Shown: positions 17,442 through 24,893 of the stretch, in pieces
How positions within the stretch are numbered: position 1 is the stretch's first letter
How the letters are laid out: each line of letters starts with the position of its first letter
NCBI GenBank assembly: GCA_018402565.1
Contig: JAGYIQ010000017.1
Coordinates: 1-46,279 of the forward strand
Reading direction: 5' to 3'
Length of the DNA: 46,279 nucleotides
From: Pirellulaceae bacterium
GTDB lineage: Bacteria > Planctomycetota > Planctomycetia > Pirellulales > Pirellulaceae
Notes under the pieces: generated by a model
Database searches by the model: none
What the model was told of the DNA's origin: nothing
The model's input: the letters and a program-made list of their open reading frames with translations, nothing else
Program-made: the position numbers and the translations under genes

Positions 17442-17984
17442 TTGGTTTTATCCTGAGAACAGGTAGATTGTGTGGTGGAGCCCGGCGGTGCCTCGACCCA
17501 CCGACGGGATGTCTGGAGCTCAATGGTAGACCCTTCACGCATCACAATCAAGGTTGATCCGCGGGTCGACCTAGGGAGTGACCGTCAATCGCCCCCATTT
17601 TTCTCCGGTGTTGGTATCCGGTTTCCAGGTTTTCCTCCGTGGCCGGGCGCTGTTCGTGGATTCGGCCGAGGGTTTGCGATCTTGGACAGCGGGTCAACGC
17701 TTGGTCCGCGGAGCTGGTGGGCGGGGTGCCAGCGAGTGGGGCGAAGCACTAGGAAAAAGGCGTGGCAGGCCGCATAATGGGCAGCTTCGCCCGTGTAACC
17801 CTTCACGGCTGAGCGATCATTCTAAGGGCGACGAGGCGTGCACGGTTACGCCCGTCCGAGGGAGCGTGGTACCAAGTCGTTACAGCCGAACCACTTGGTC
17901 GCCGCTGTAAGGTTGGCCGGGGGGGAAGGGCTAGCGGCTGGCCGCGGGAGGGGTTTTGATGACGCAGAGGCAATTCCAGACGAC
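17442..17984. other. Divergent intergenic region between protease and FHA regulator
   Basis: A 543-bp gap with no gene I can support. It holds the candidate protease promoter (17523-17551), two relatives of the MITE end (GTAACCCTTCACGGC at 17795-17809 and GTGCACGGTTACG at 17838-17850, facing each other), and a G-rich stretch near 17920. The paired motifs may be a short degenerate element of about 55 bp. Confidence 0.4.
17523..17551 (-). promoter_or_regulatory. Candidate promoter of the S41 protease gene
   Basis: On the minus strand TTGATT (17551-17546), a 17-bp spacer, and TACCAT (17528-17523). The spacing is ideal and both hexamers match consensus at four positions. The protease start is about 75 nt downstream. 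Confidence 0.45.
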
Positions 17985-19823
17985 ATGACAAACTCTTCGA
18001 AAACGCCAGTAGTGGGCTTGGAAATGAAGGTCGGCCCCCGCGCGGGAGCTCGATTTGAACTGGATCCTAAGATCAAGACCCTGATTGGCCGGGGCATGCA
18101 GTGCCAGATCCAACTGCAAGATCCGCAGAGTTCCCGCATCCATGCCACGATTTATTTTGATGATAGCTGTTGGTGGATTCGTGACACGGAGAGCTCGAAC
18201 GGAACGTATGTCAACGGACAACGGATCAATCACGCTCAGTTGACGTTCGGCAACGAATTTCGGATCGGGTCCACCGTGTTCGCGTTTCAGGCCTTGACGG
18301 GGGCCCTGGCGGGTGGCGAGCACCGGTCGACGATCGACCAGACGGTCGTGTTTGAGAACCAGTTGCCGCCGGACGATACCGGCCAATACACGTTGGGATT
18401 TCTCAAGAACGTGGCCCAGGGCGAGGACTTTTTCTTTTTGTTTCAGTTGTCGGTCAAATTGTTGGGGGCCGAGACGCCGGAGGAAGTCGTACGTCTGACT
18501 CTGGAGCGTTTGGCCCAACGCACCGAGGCGAATTTGGCCGGTTTTCTCTGGCTGAGCGAGGACGGGCAACTGAAGCCCAAGGTCGTCTGGCCACATGAGG
18601 ACGCCGAAAACATCCAATTGCAGCCGAAATTGACAGAACGCGTGGTGCAGCATCGTCGCGCGATTCGGGTAGAGCACGAAACCGAGTACGGGAAACGCGA
18701 GTTTGTAGATTCGATCTGCGTGCCGGTGCTGCGGGAAGGGGCGGTGGTGGGGGCGGTGCACATGTACCGCCGCAAGCAGAAGTTCCGCGACGAGCACTTC
18801 CGCTTGACCTGCTCGGCGGCCAACATCATGGCCCTGGGGTTGGCTCGAGCGAATCGTCATGCGGTGTTGGAGGCCGACCATCAGCGGTTGGTCACGGCCG
18901 CGGGGGATAGCGACGAGATCCTGGGAGAGAGCAAACCGATCCAGCAACTCAAGGGCAAGATCCTGAAAATTTCTCGCGCGACCGGCGTGGTTCTGGTACG
19001 AGGTGAAAGCGGAGCGGGCAAGGAACTGGTGGCTCGAGCATTGCATCGCGCCAGCCCGCGGAGCGACCGGCCGCTGTTGTCCGTCAATTGTGCCGCGATC
19101 CCGCGGGACCTGATGGAGAGTCAATTGTTTGGCCACAAAAAAGGCGCGTTCACCAGTGCGGATTCGGACCATCAAGGTTGGTTTCAGCAGGCCGATAGCG
19201 GCACGTTGTTTCTGGACGAGGTCGGCGAGTTGACCCTGGATGGGCAGGCCAAACTGCTGCGGATCCTGGAGGGGCATCCGTTTTTGCCGGTCGGTGGCAC
19301 GCAGCAGTTGACGGTGGATGTTCGAGTGATCTGTGCGACGAATCGAGACCTGCGGGAGTTCGTGGCCGAGAAAAAATTCCGTGAGGACCTGTTCTATCGA
19401 CTCAGTGTCTTTGAGTTGGTTGTCCCACCGCTGCGGGAACGGGGCCCGGACATCCAGATGTTGGTGGAACATTTTCTGGGGGTGTTCAAACGCAAACATG
19501 GCCGCCCGGAATTGAAACTGGCGCCCGAAGCTCGGCAGAAGCTGCTGGCTTACCAATGGCCTGGCAACGTGCGACAGCTGCGAAACGTGATCGATAGCGC
19601 CGTCATCATGGCCGAATCCGACTTGATCCTGGCGGAGGATCTCGGATTGACCGCCGCCCAACCGGATCGGATGGAGACGCTGCGGATCGATCATTGGGAA
19701 CGCAAGTTGATCATTGAAGCGTTGCAACGCACCGAGGGTAGCGTCCCGCAAGCGTCGACCTTGTTGGGACTGTCTCGAGCCACGCTGTATCGCAAGATTG
19801 AAGATTACGGATTGAAACGATGA
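17985..19823 (+). CDS. FHA-GAF-AAA+ sigma-54-type transcriptional activator
   Basis: A 612-residue regulator. The FHA domain (about 10-100) has the phosphothreonine-binding pattern LIGRG...SSRIHA...SSNGTYVNG. A GAF-like domain follows (about 150-300). The AAA+ domain has Walker A GESGAGKE (340-347) and Walker B GTLFLDE (406-412). A Fis-type helix-turn-helix ends the protein (QASTLLGLSRATLYRKIEDYG). The sigma-54 contact loop reads GAFTSA (387-392) instead of GAFTGA. FHA input suggests control by a Ser/Thr kinase, abundant in planctomycetes; that link is inference. ATG 17985 is chosen because FHA homology begins just after it. The stop overlaps the next ATG by 4 bp. Confidence 0.9.
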   Translation: MTNSSKTPVVGLEMKVGPRAGARFELDPKIKTLIGRGMQCQIQLQDPQSSRIHATIYFDDSCWWIRDTESSNGTYVNGQRINHAQLTFGNEFRIGSTVFAFQALTGALAGGEHRSTIDQTVVFENQLPPDDTGQYTLGFLKNVAQGEDFFFLFQLSVKLLGAETPEEVVRLTLERLAQRTEANLAGFLWLSEDGQLKPKVVWPHEDAENIQLQPKLTERVVQHRRAIRVEHETEYGKREFVDSICVPVLREGAVVGAVHMYRRKQKFRDEHFRLTCSAANIMALGLARANRHAVLEADHQRLVTAAGDSDEILGESKPIQQLKGKILKISRATGVVLVRGESGAGKELVARALHRASPRSDRPLLSVNCAAIPRDLMESQLFGHKKGAFTSADSDHQGWFQQADSGTLFLDEVGELTLDGQAKLLRILEGHPFLPVGGTQQLTVDVRVICATNRDLREFVAEKKFREDLFYRLSVFELVVPPLRERGPDIQMLVEHFLGVFKRKHGRPELKLAPEARQKLLAYQWPGNVRQLRNVIDSAVIMAESDLILAEDLGLTAAQPDRMETLRIDHWERKLIIEALQRTEGSVPQASTLLGLSRATLYRKIEDYGLKR

Positions 19824-20098
19824 CGTTCACGGCCTTTCAGTGCCCGCGGTCGGGCCAACCGTTGCGTATGGCGGAGGAGCGTTTGGTGGCAGCGGTCAAT
19901 CGACAGATCACTGACCAACGGGCCGTGACCGTGGAAGGCCAGCCCGTCGATGAGCCCCTCGATGGTGGCTGGTATTGCCCCCAATCGCGGGCGTTTTATC
20001 CGGTGCGATTGACGGTCGTGCATTTGTTGGCCGATCAGGCTGTGGATCTGCGATCGCTGGACTTGTCAGGCTTTGACCAGGGAGACACGAGACGATGA
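19820..20098 (+). CDS. Trm112-like small protein
   Basis: A 92-residue protein resembling the Trm112/UPF0434 family: C-P-x-S-G-Q-P-L-R near the N-terminus, an internal N-x-x-I segment, GGWYCPQSRAFYPVR, and a closing hydrophobic segment around LLADQAVDL. Family members bind methyltransferases as zinc or structural partners. Only two cysteines (residues 8 and 52) remain, so classic four-cysteine zinc binding is unlikely. It overlaps both neighbours by 4 bp (ATGA), so it is translated with the FHA regulator and the HIT protein. Confidence 0.7.
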   Translation: MTFTAFQCPRSGQPLRMAEERLVAAVNRQITDQRAVTVEGQPVDEPLDGGWYCPQSRAFYPVRLTVVHLLADQAVDLRSLDLSGFDQGDTRR

Positions 20099-20442
20099 GT
20101 GCTGAAAAGACGATTTTCAAGCGGATTATTGATGGCGAGATTCCTGCGCGCGTGGTGCGAGAGGACGAACGATTTTTGGCCTTCCACGACGTGTCGCCGC
20201 AAGCGCCCGTGCATGTTTTGGTGATCCCCAAACACGAGGTCCGGTCCCTGGCCGATGTGCAGGCCGCGGACGCCGAGTGGTTGGGGCCGATGATGGTTTT
20301 CATTCGCGATGTGGCCGAGTCGCTGGGCTTGGAGCCGGGCTATCGAGTGGTGACGAACATCGGCAGCGACGGCGGGCAGAGCGTGCCTCATTTGCATTTC
20401 CATATCCTCGGCGCGCGGCCGATGGCCTGGCCTCCCGGCTAG
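20095..20442 (+). CDS. HIT family (HINT-type) nucleotide hydrolase
   Basis: A 115-residue histidine-triad protein with HLHFHIL at residues 99-105; His101 is the expected nucleophile of the HxHxH triad. The N-terminal FKRIIDGEIPARVVREDE block is typical of bacterial HINT proteins, which hydrolyse purine nucleoside phosphoramidates and acyl-adenylates in the cytoplasm. Normal length. It ends the three-gene unit begun by the FHA regulator, and a large inverted repeat starts 26 bp after its stop. Confidence 0.93.
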   Translation: MSAEKTIFKRIIDGEIPARVVREDERFLAFHDVSPQAPVHVLVIPKHEVRSLADVQAADAEWLGPMMVFIRDVAESLGLEPGYRVVTNIGSDGGQSVPHLHFHILGARPMAWPPG

Positions 20443-20467
20443 TGCTTTGTCACAGCCAAAACTTGGC

Positions 20468-20550
20468 GTGTGGTAAAGGGGTCAGGAGTGAATTGTGCGC
20501 AGCACCCGTAGGGCCGTTCCGGCAATTGACTCCTGACCCCTTTACCACAC
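20468..20550. repeat. Long near-perfect inverted repeat (REP/BIME-like)
   Basis: Left arm 20468-20489 (GTGTGGTAAAGGGGTCAGGA then GT) is exactly complementary to 20529-20550. After one mismatch the stem continues as AATTG (20491-20495) with CAATT (20523-20527), giving about 28 positions with one mismatch around a 27-nt loop. The GGGGTCAGGAGT core resembles REP-type repeats mobilised by RAYT transposases; no such gene is in the window. It could also end transcription of the FHA/Trm112/HIT unit. Confidence 0.75.
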
Positions 20551-20600
20551 CCAAATTCTATCGTTCGCACTCCTGGTTGTTTCGCAGTTGGGCCCCTGCA

Positions 20601-20629
20601 TTGTCACGCGCGGGGCGGGGCTCCATAAT
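20601..20629 (+). promoter_or_regulatory. Promoter of the C1 peptidase gene
   Basis: TTGTCA (20601-20606), a 17-bp GC-rich spacer, and CATAAT (20624-20629). Expected start of transcription near 20636, about 55 nt before the ATG at 20692. Confidence 0.6.
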
Positions 20630-20691
20630 GCCTAGTTGGAGGCATGGTTTGGCGGGCTCTGACGCGAGTTTTTTTGGTTGGGAGTGAGCGG

Positions 20692-21888
20692 ATGAAGTTT
20701 CGGAATCGGCTAGAGGGACTGTGCGCAGGATCGCCGGCGAGCGTGCGGTGTTTTCTGTTAATGATGGTGGCGGGACTGCTGCTGAACGCGGGCGCTGCGG
20801 AGAGAATTTCTGGGCAAGAGACCGACGAGACGCCGGCTCCGGCCGTGGCTCCGGCCGTCATCGAGTTGGGCGATTATCAATTTAAGGTGGAGGTGGCCTT
20901 GGCCTGCACGCCGGTGACCGCTCAGGGCAGCACCGGAACCTGTTGGAGTTTCTCCGCGACATCGTTCCTGGAGTCCGAACTGATCCGGCAAGGGTATCCG
21001 GCAACTCGATTGTCCGAAATGTTTTTGGTGCGGCAGGTCTACCGCGACAAGGCCTTGAACTACGTGCTGCGGCAAGGCAAGGCCAACTTTGGCGAAGGGG
21101 CACTGGCTCACGATTACATCAACATGGCGGGCCGGTATGGTCTGATGCCGTACGACGCGTTTTCGGGCAAAGCCAGTGCTGGGGACCGGCACGACCATGG
21201 CGAGATGGTAGCGCTGTTGACGGGCATGGTGGAGAGTGTTGTGAAGTTGAAGCAGCCCAGTCCCCGTTGGCAATTGGCCTTCGATGGAATTTTGGATACT
21301 TACTTGGGCGGAGTCCCAGCCGAGTTCTCGTTTGCGGATCAAGTCCATACGCCGCAAAGTTTTGCTGCTCTGGCCAACTTTGATCGAGACGATTACATCA
21401 GCCTGACCTCGTACACGCATCATCCCTTCGAGCAATCGTTTGTGTTGGAAATTCCAGATAATTATTCCAATGGTTCTTTCTATAATGTGCCGATCGACGA
21501 TCTGATCGGGACGATCGACCGAGCGTTGAAGATGGGCTACACGGTAGTCTGGGACGGCGACGTGAGCGAGGCGACCTTTTCCGCCCAGCGTGGTTTGGCG
21601 ATCTTGCCAGCGACGCCGCGACGGGACGCCAATCAGACGCCAGGCCCGGAACTGGAGGTCACCCAAGCCATGAGGCAGGACACCCTGCTGAGCTACGAGA
21701 CCACGGACGACCATCTGATGCATCTGGTGGGCTTGGCGTACGATCAAAATGGGACCAAGTATTACTTGATCAAGAACTCGTGGGGCGAGGTCGGGCCGCT
21801 GGGCGGGCAGCTGATGATGTCCGAAGCTTACGCGCGGTTGAAGACCGTGTCGATCTTGCTGCATAAAGACGTGCTCCAAGCCGAGTAA
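20692..21888 (+). CDS. Exported papain-fold (C1B, bleomycin hydrolase-like) peptidase
   Basis: A 398-residue cysteine peptidase with a signal peptide (about residues 18-37). The nucleophile block TAQGSTGTCWSFSATSFLESE gives Cys84; the catalytic His is in DHLMHLVG (His341) and Asn362 lies in KNSWG. The block order and the SEMFLVRQVYRDK segment match the C1B family of PepC and bleomycin hydrolase, which are normally cytoplasmic hexamers; here the enzyme is exported. It probably acts as an aminopeptidase. ATG 20692 has GGGAG eight bases upstream. It stands alone behind its own promoter. Confidence 0.88.
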   Translation: MKFRNRLEGLCAGSPASVRCFLLMMVAGLLLNAGAAERISGQETDETPAPAVAPAVIELGDYQFKVEVALACTPVTAQGSTGTCWSFSATSFLESELIRQGYPATRLSEMFLVRQVYRDKALNYVLRQGKANFGEGALAHDYINMAGRYGLMPYDAFSGKASAGDRHDHGEMVALLTGMVESVVKLKQPSPRWQLAFDGILDTYLGGVPAEFSFADQVHTPQSFAALANFDRDDYISLTSYTHHPFEQSFVLEIPDNYSNGSFYNVPIDDLIGTIDRALKMGYTVVWDGDVSEATFSAQRGLAILPATPRRDANQTPGPELEVTQAMRQDTLLSYETTDDHLMHLVGLAYDQNGTKYYLIKNSWGEVGPLGGQLMMSEAYARLKTVSILLHKDVLQAE

Positions 21889-21895
21889 GGACTTG

Positions 21896-21943
21896 TCAAT
21901 CATTACCTTACCGAATTGGAAATCAGCCGGAGGCTAACCAGTC
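21896..21943 (-). repeat. Copy of the AATTCGGTAA-ended intergenic repeat
   Basis: On the minus strand this stretch has a GCTGATTTCCAATTCGGTAA core; its longer match at 27617-27637 is identical over 21 positions. It directly adjoins the partial MITE copy that follows. Confidence 0.6.
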
Positions 21944-22055
21944 GATTGTTTGCGAGTCAAAGCAACTGGATAACGCTGCCGGTTTGCCCCGAGAACCGTC
22001 CGACTTGCGGAATGCACCAGCCCCAAGGATTACCTCCCACCCGTGAACGGTTGCG
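21944..22055 (-). repeat. Partial inverted copy of the 12677 MITE-like element
   Basis: On the minus strand this reads from AACCGTTCACGGGTGGGAGG onward in parallel with 12679-12790, with about 15-20 differences over 110 positions by eye. The right terminal repeat is missing; the sequence instead runs into the AATTCGGTAA-type repeat. Another GTGAACGGTTGC motif occurs at 22099-22110, 20 bp before the next gene. Confidence 0.65.
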
Positions 22056-22129
22056 TCCGAACCAACCACGCAGCAGCCCCTAGAATTCGTCCGCTATCGT
22101 GAACGGTTGCTCTTTTTGTGAGGCGAGCG

Positions 22130-23467
22130 ATGTCAGCGTCAGAGATTCAAGTCGAGTCAGCGGCGGGGCGGACGCGGCTCCGCTTGCCCATGCGAGACCT
22201 CGGCGGACTGCGTCAGTTCGGTTGGTTGGCGATCGGGGGCGGCGTTTTCACTGGGCTCTTTATGCTGTTCTGGATCTCGGGACCTCTGCTCAGTGGCATC
22301 GATCTGTTGCAGCAAGGCCAGTGGTTCGGCTGGTTGTTGGTGGGCTTCGCCGGTACCGGGCTGATCGGTTTGTCGGCGTCTGTGGCCATGCTGCTGTTTG
22401 GTACCGCGGTGTTACGGCAAAAGACCTACGGCTTGATCGAGATCCAGGGGGACCGCCTGTTGGCGTGGGAATGTTGCGGTCTGCTGTGGAAGCGGGCCAC
22501 GAACTTGTCGTTTGAGCAGGTGCAGGCGTTGGAGATCGTGCCGGTTCCGAGCGAGTGGTTAGAGAAGGTGCCCTTGTTGGGGGTGGGTGGTCTGGCGGAC
22601 CGTTGGTGCTGTTTGCGGGCAGCGGGCACTCCCGGTCCCGTGCTGACCAGCCTGTTGGCTTCGGCTTATCCCGGTGCGTTGTTGGAGCAATTGGCCGAGT
22701 TGCTGAAGACCGAGGCCGCACGGATCTCGGCCCGCGGGTCGCGTGGGACCTGGATCGAGGCGCCGGTTCGCTGGTCGCAACCGCCTGCGGCAAGTTTGGG
22801 ATCGTATCCGGATGATCAACCGAATGCATTGGGTAATGCGGTGGGAGCAGCGAGTGCTTGGAGTGGCGGGCTGTTGGGTCTGCCCACCGAAACCGAAACG
22901 CCACCGAAGCCCGAGCGACCGGCCTCCTGTCGGGTTGAGGTGGTTCGTCAACCTGGCCAGCCGACGGTCTTTCGCCTGCCGGCGCTGGGTTTTCGCGGTC
23001 AAGCGGCCGGCATGTTGGTCTTCGCGTTTGTCTGGAATGGATTTATCGGATTGATGGCTTTTTTTATGCTGGCCTCTGCCATCGGCAACGGCAACTTTTG
23101 GGAGCCGCTGCCCATGCTGCTGTTCATGATCCCGTTTGTGGGTGTGGGCGTCTTCTTGCTGGTCTACGGACTGAATCTCGCGCGACGGACCGCACTGATC
23201 GGTGTCGATCCGGATTTTCTGTTTTGTGAAACGCAAGGATTGCGTAAAAAGAGCTGGGTGGAGATTCCGCTGGTGGAAGTCCAGTCGATCGAGGTGGGGG
23301 CTTCGGGAACGTCGCTGAATGATCAACCGCTGATGCAATTGCAGATCAAGCACACGACGCCCGCCGGCCAGATCACGCGGCTGTTTACCGGTGTACCGGA
23401 AGCGGAGTTGGAGTGGATCGCGTCGGAGATCTGGGACGAAGTTCGGCAAGTCCGCGGCGATCGGTAA
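22130..23467 (+). CDS. Membrane protein with PH-like soluble parts
   Basis: A 445-residue protein not assigned to a named family. Two hydrophobic helices lie near residues 35-60 and 66-95, then a soluble part with a PH/YdbT-like pattern (TYGLIEIQGDRLLAWECCGLLWKR), a Pro/Gly-rich linker, two further helices near 295-350, and a second similar soluble module (ALIGVDPDFLFCETQGLRKKSWVEIP). The duplicated layout, two helices plus a beta-rich module each time, suggests internal duplication. ATG 22130 has GAGG seven bases upstream; GTG 22118 is an alternative. No neighbour hints at its role. Confidence 0.7.
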   Translation: MSASEIQVESAAGRTRLRLPMRDLGGLRQFGWLAIGGGVFTGLFMLFWISGPLLSGIDLLQQGQWFGWLLVGFAGTGLIGLSASVAMLLFGTAVLRQKTYGLIEIQGDRLLAWECCGLLWKRATNLSFEQVQALEIVPVPSEWLEKVPLLGVGGLADRWCCLRAAGTPGPVLTSLLASAYPGALLEQLAELLKTEAARISARGSRGTWIEAPVRWSQPPAASLGSYPDDQPNALGNAVGAASAWSGGLLGLPTETETPPKPERPASCRVEVVRQPGQPTVFRLPALGFRGQAAGMLVFAFVWNGFIGLMAFFMLASAIGNGNFWEPLPMLLFMIPFVGVGVFLLVYGLNLARRTALIGVDPDFLFCETQGLRKKSWVEIPLVEVQSIEVGASGTSLNDQPLMQLQIKHTTPAGQITRLFTGVPEAELEWIASEIWDEVRQVRGDR

Positions 23468-23582
23468 GCCCGCGGCGATCGGCTGTCCGTCAGCGCCTAA
23501 CTCGCTGCCTAACCTCGCCGCGCACTCGACGCCTGACTCGCTGCGCGACTCGCCGCGCCTGACCTGCCGCGCCTGACCTCGC

Positions 23583-23652
23583 TGCGCCTGACTCGTTGCG
23601 CCTGACTCGTTGCGCCTGACTCGTTGCGCCTGACTCGTTGCGCCTGACTCGT
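23583..23652. repeat. 14-bp minisatellite
   Basis: Five perfect head-to-tail copies of TGCGCCTGACTCGT, preceded from about 23500 by several diverged copies built from GCGCCTGAC and CTCGCTGCG words. It lies between the ends of two convergent genes (23467 and 23682). Perfect copies suggest recent slippage or length variation between strains. The 14-bp period shifts frame at each unit, so it is not coding. Confidence 0.85.
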
Positions 23653-23681
23653 TGCGCGGTGCCGGTGGTCCGCGGTGCCAC

Positions 23682-23876
23682 TTATTCCCGACGACGCTCC
23701 TGTTGTTGTTCCTCTGCGGCTTGCTGTACCAACCGATCGAAGGTGCTCAGGTAGTCCGTGTGTACCGCTGACAAGTGTTGTCTGACGAGCTCGATGGTGC
23801 TGTCAGCGAGCCGTTTGATCACTTCGACAATGTGTCCGAAATCTTTCTGCCGACCGTAACTGATTTTGAGTTCCAT
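23682..23876 (-). pseudogene. Remnant resembling the C-terminus of a nucleotidyltransferase-like protein
   Basis: A 64-residue stretch beginning WMELKISYGRQKDFGHIVEVIKRL and ending in a helical, Gln/Glu-rich tail. The pattern M/L-E-L-K-x-x-x-G-R-x-K-D-x-x-x-I-V-E-V-I resembles the end of small nucleotidyltransferase-like proteins (compare ELK...KDLADVxELI), which are normally several times longer. No N-terminal part is present in any frame upstream, where the AhpD gene begins instead. I read it as a truncated remnant; a short independent gene from ATG 23876 is possible. Confidence 0.45.
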
Positions 23877-23928
23877 CCAGCCGGTCAAGGCGGCGTAACC
23901 GATCCCAAAATGAAACGGTGACAAAGCA

Positions 23929-24456
23929 CTAGCTCTTTTCGGCGTCGTAGCCCACGACAAAGCCGTGGATCGCGGCGGCGATGCGAATGGTCTCATGCAC
24001 TTGTGCCTCGGAGAAACCTTCTTTTCGCAAGCTGGCTTCGTGCGACTTGAGGCAGGCTTCGCAGCCACCCAGGGCCGCGCAGGCCATCGAGCACAACTCA
24101 AACACGGCTTTGTCCGTGGCTGGCTTGACCATGCGATTCATCCGCAGGCTGGCCCGCAGGTTCTCGTAGGCCGGCAAGTTCAATTGATGCTTCGAACGAT
24201 AATAAACCGTGTTCATGGCCATGATGGCGGCCGCCGCTTTGGCGTCCTCGATGTGGGCCGCATCCAACCGCTCGGCGGCGTCGGCGATCAGGGCATCGCT
24301 GAGCGGACGGCAGCGGAGGAAAAAGGCCGCGCACAGGCCGATCGTCCAACGTTGCGGTTCGGTCAAGCCCTCGCCGCTCAGGACGCTGCTCAGATTCAGC
24401 CGCATGTCCTTGGTCGCTTCCGACAAAACGCCGCGAAGTTTCTCCAGATTTTCCAT
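23929..24456 (-). CDS. AhpD-like alkylhydroperoxidase (CMD family)
   Basis: A 175-residue protein with the full AhpD active site: Glu120, Cys132, Cys135 and His139 in ELCSMACAALGGCEACLKSHE. In M. tuberculosis AhpD the equivalents are Glu118, Cys130, Cys133 and His137. The enzyme reduces peroxides with the CxxC pair, normally fed by a lipoyl-protein disulfide relay. Length matches the family. No ahpC is adjacent. The FmdB-type gene lies 60 bp upstream on the same strand, so the two are probably co-transcribed. Confidence 0.9.
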   Translation of the reverse strand: MENLEKLRGVLSEATKDMRLNLSSVLSGEGLTEPQRWTIGLCAAFFLRCRPLSDALIADAAERLDAAHIEDAKAAAAIMAMNTVYYRSKHQLNLPAYENLRASLRMNRMVKPATDKAVFELCSMACAALGGCEACLKSHEASLRKEGFSEAQVHETIRIAAAIHGFVVGYDAEKS

Positions 24457-24516
24457 CGTTGATCAAGTTCTTGCTAAGGAAGTGAGTGTGGGTAGAAGCC
24501 CAAGTATCTGTACGGC

Positions 24517-24744
24517 TCAGCCCAAGCCTTGGCAGCCGAAGCTGCCGCATTGAGGTCGGCCGCACATGCCACCCGGCTCCGGGGCGCCTCCGCCTGCGGA
24601 ACTGGCGACGGGGGCCGCGACGACGCTCAGTTTTCGCTCCAACTTCTCGGATTCGCACTGAGGGCACTGAGGCGAATCGTTGCCGCGAACCAGCAACTCA
24701 AACTCGGCGCGGCATTGGCCGCAGCGATACTCGTAAATCGGCAT
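24517..24744 (-). CDS. FmdB family zinc-ribbon protein
   Basis: A 75-residue protein starting MPIYEYRCGQC, the standard FmdB opening, with the second knuckle CPQC about 20 residues later, then a Gly/Ala/Pro linker and a cysteine-bearing tail (MCGRPQCGSFGCQG). FmdB proteins are putative regulators with a zinc ribbon. ATG 24744 has AGGAG seven bases upstream. It precedes the AhpD-like gene on the same strand. Confidence 0.88.
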   Translation of the reverse strand: MPIYEYRCGQCRAEFELLVRGNDSPQCPQCESEKLERKLSVVAAPVASSAGGGAPEPGGMCGRPQCGSFGCQGLG

Positions 24745-24893
24745 GTGGGGGCTCCTTTCGCTCGGCATTTTAAGTTCCAAGTAGGAACTTCGTCAATCGA
24801 CGGTAGCAGATTGAGCCCACAACGCGATACGCACCCGCAAACCGGTTACACTGGTTGCCGAGGGCAAATGGTGTCAGTCGGTGGGAGTCTCGC

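Noticed and set aside
17931..19751. Long minus-strand open frame (606 codons) opposite the FHA regulator
   Set aside because: It is an antisense shadow caused by high GC at third positions. The plus strand encodes complete FHA, AAA+ and helix-turn-helix motifs.
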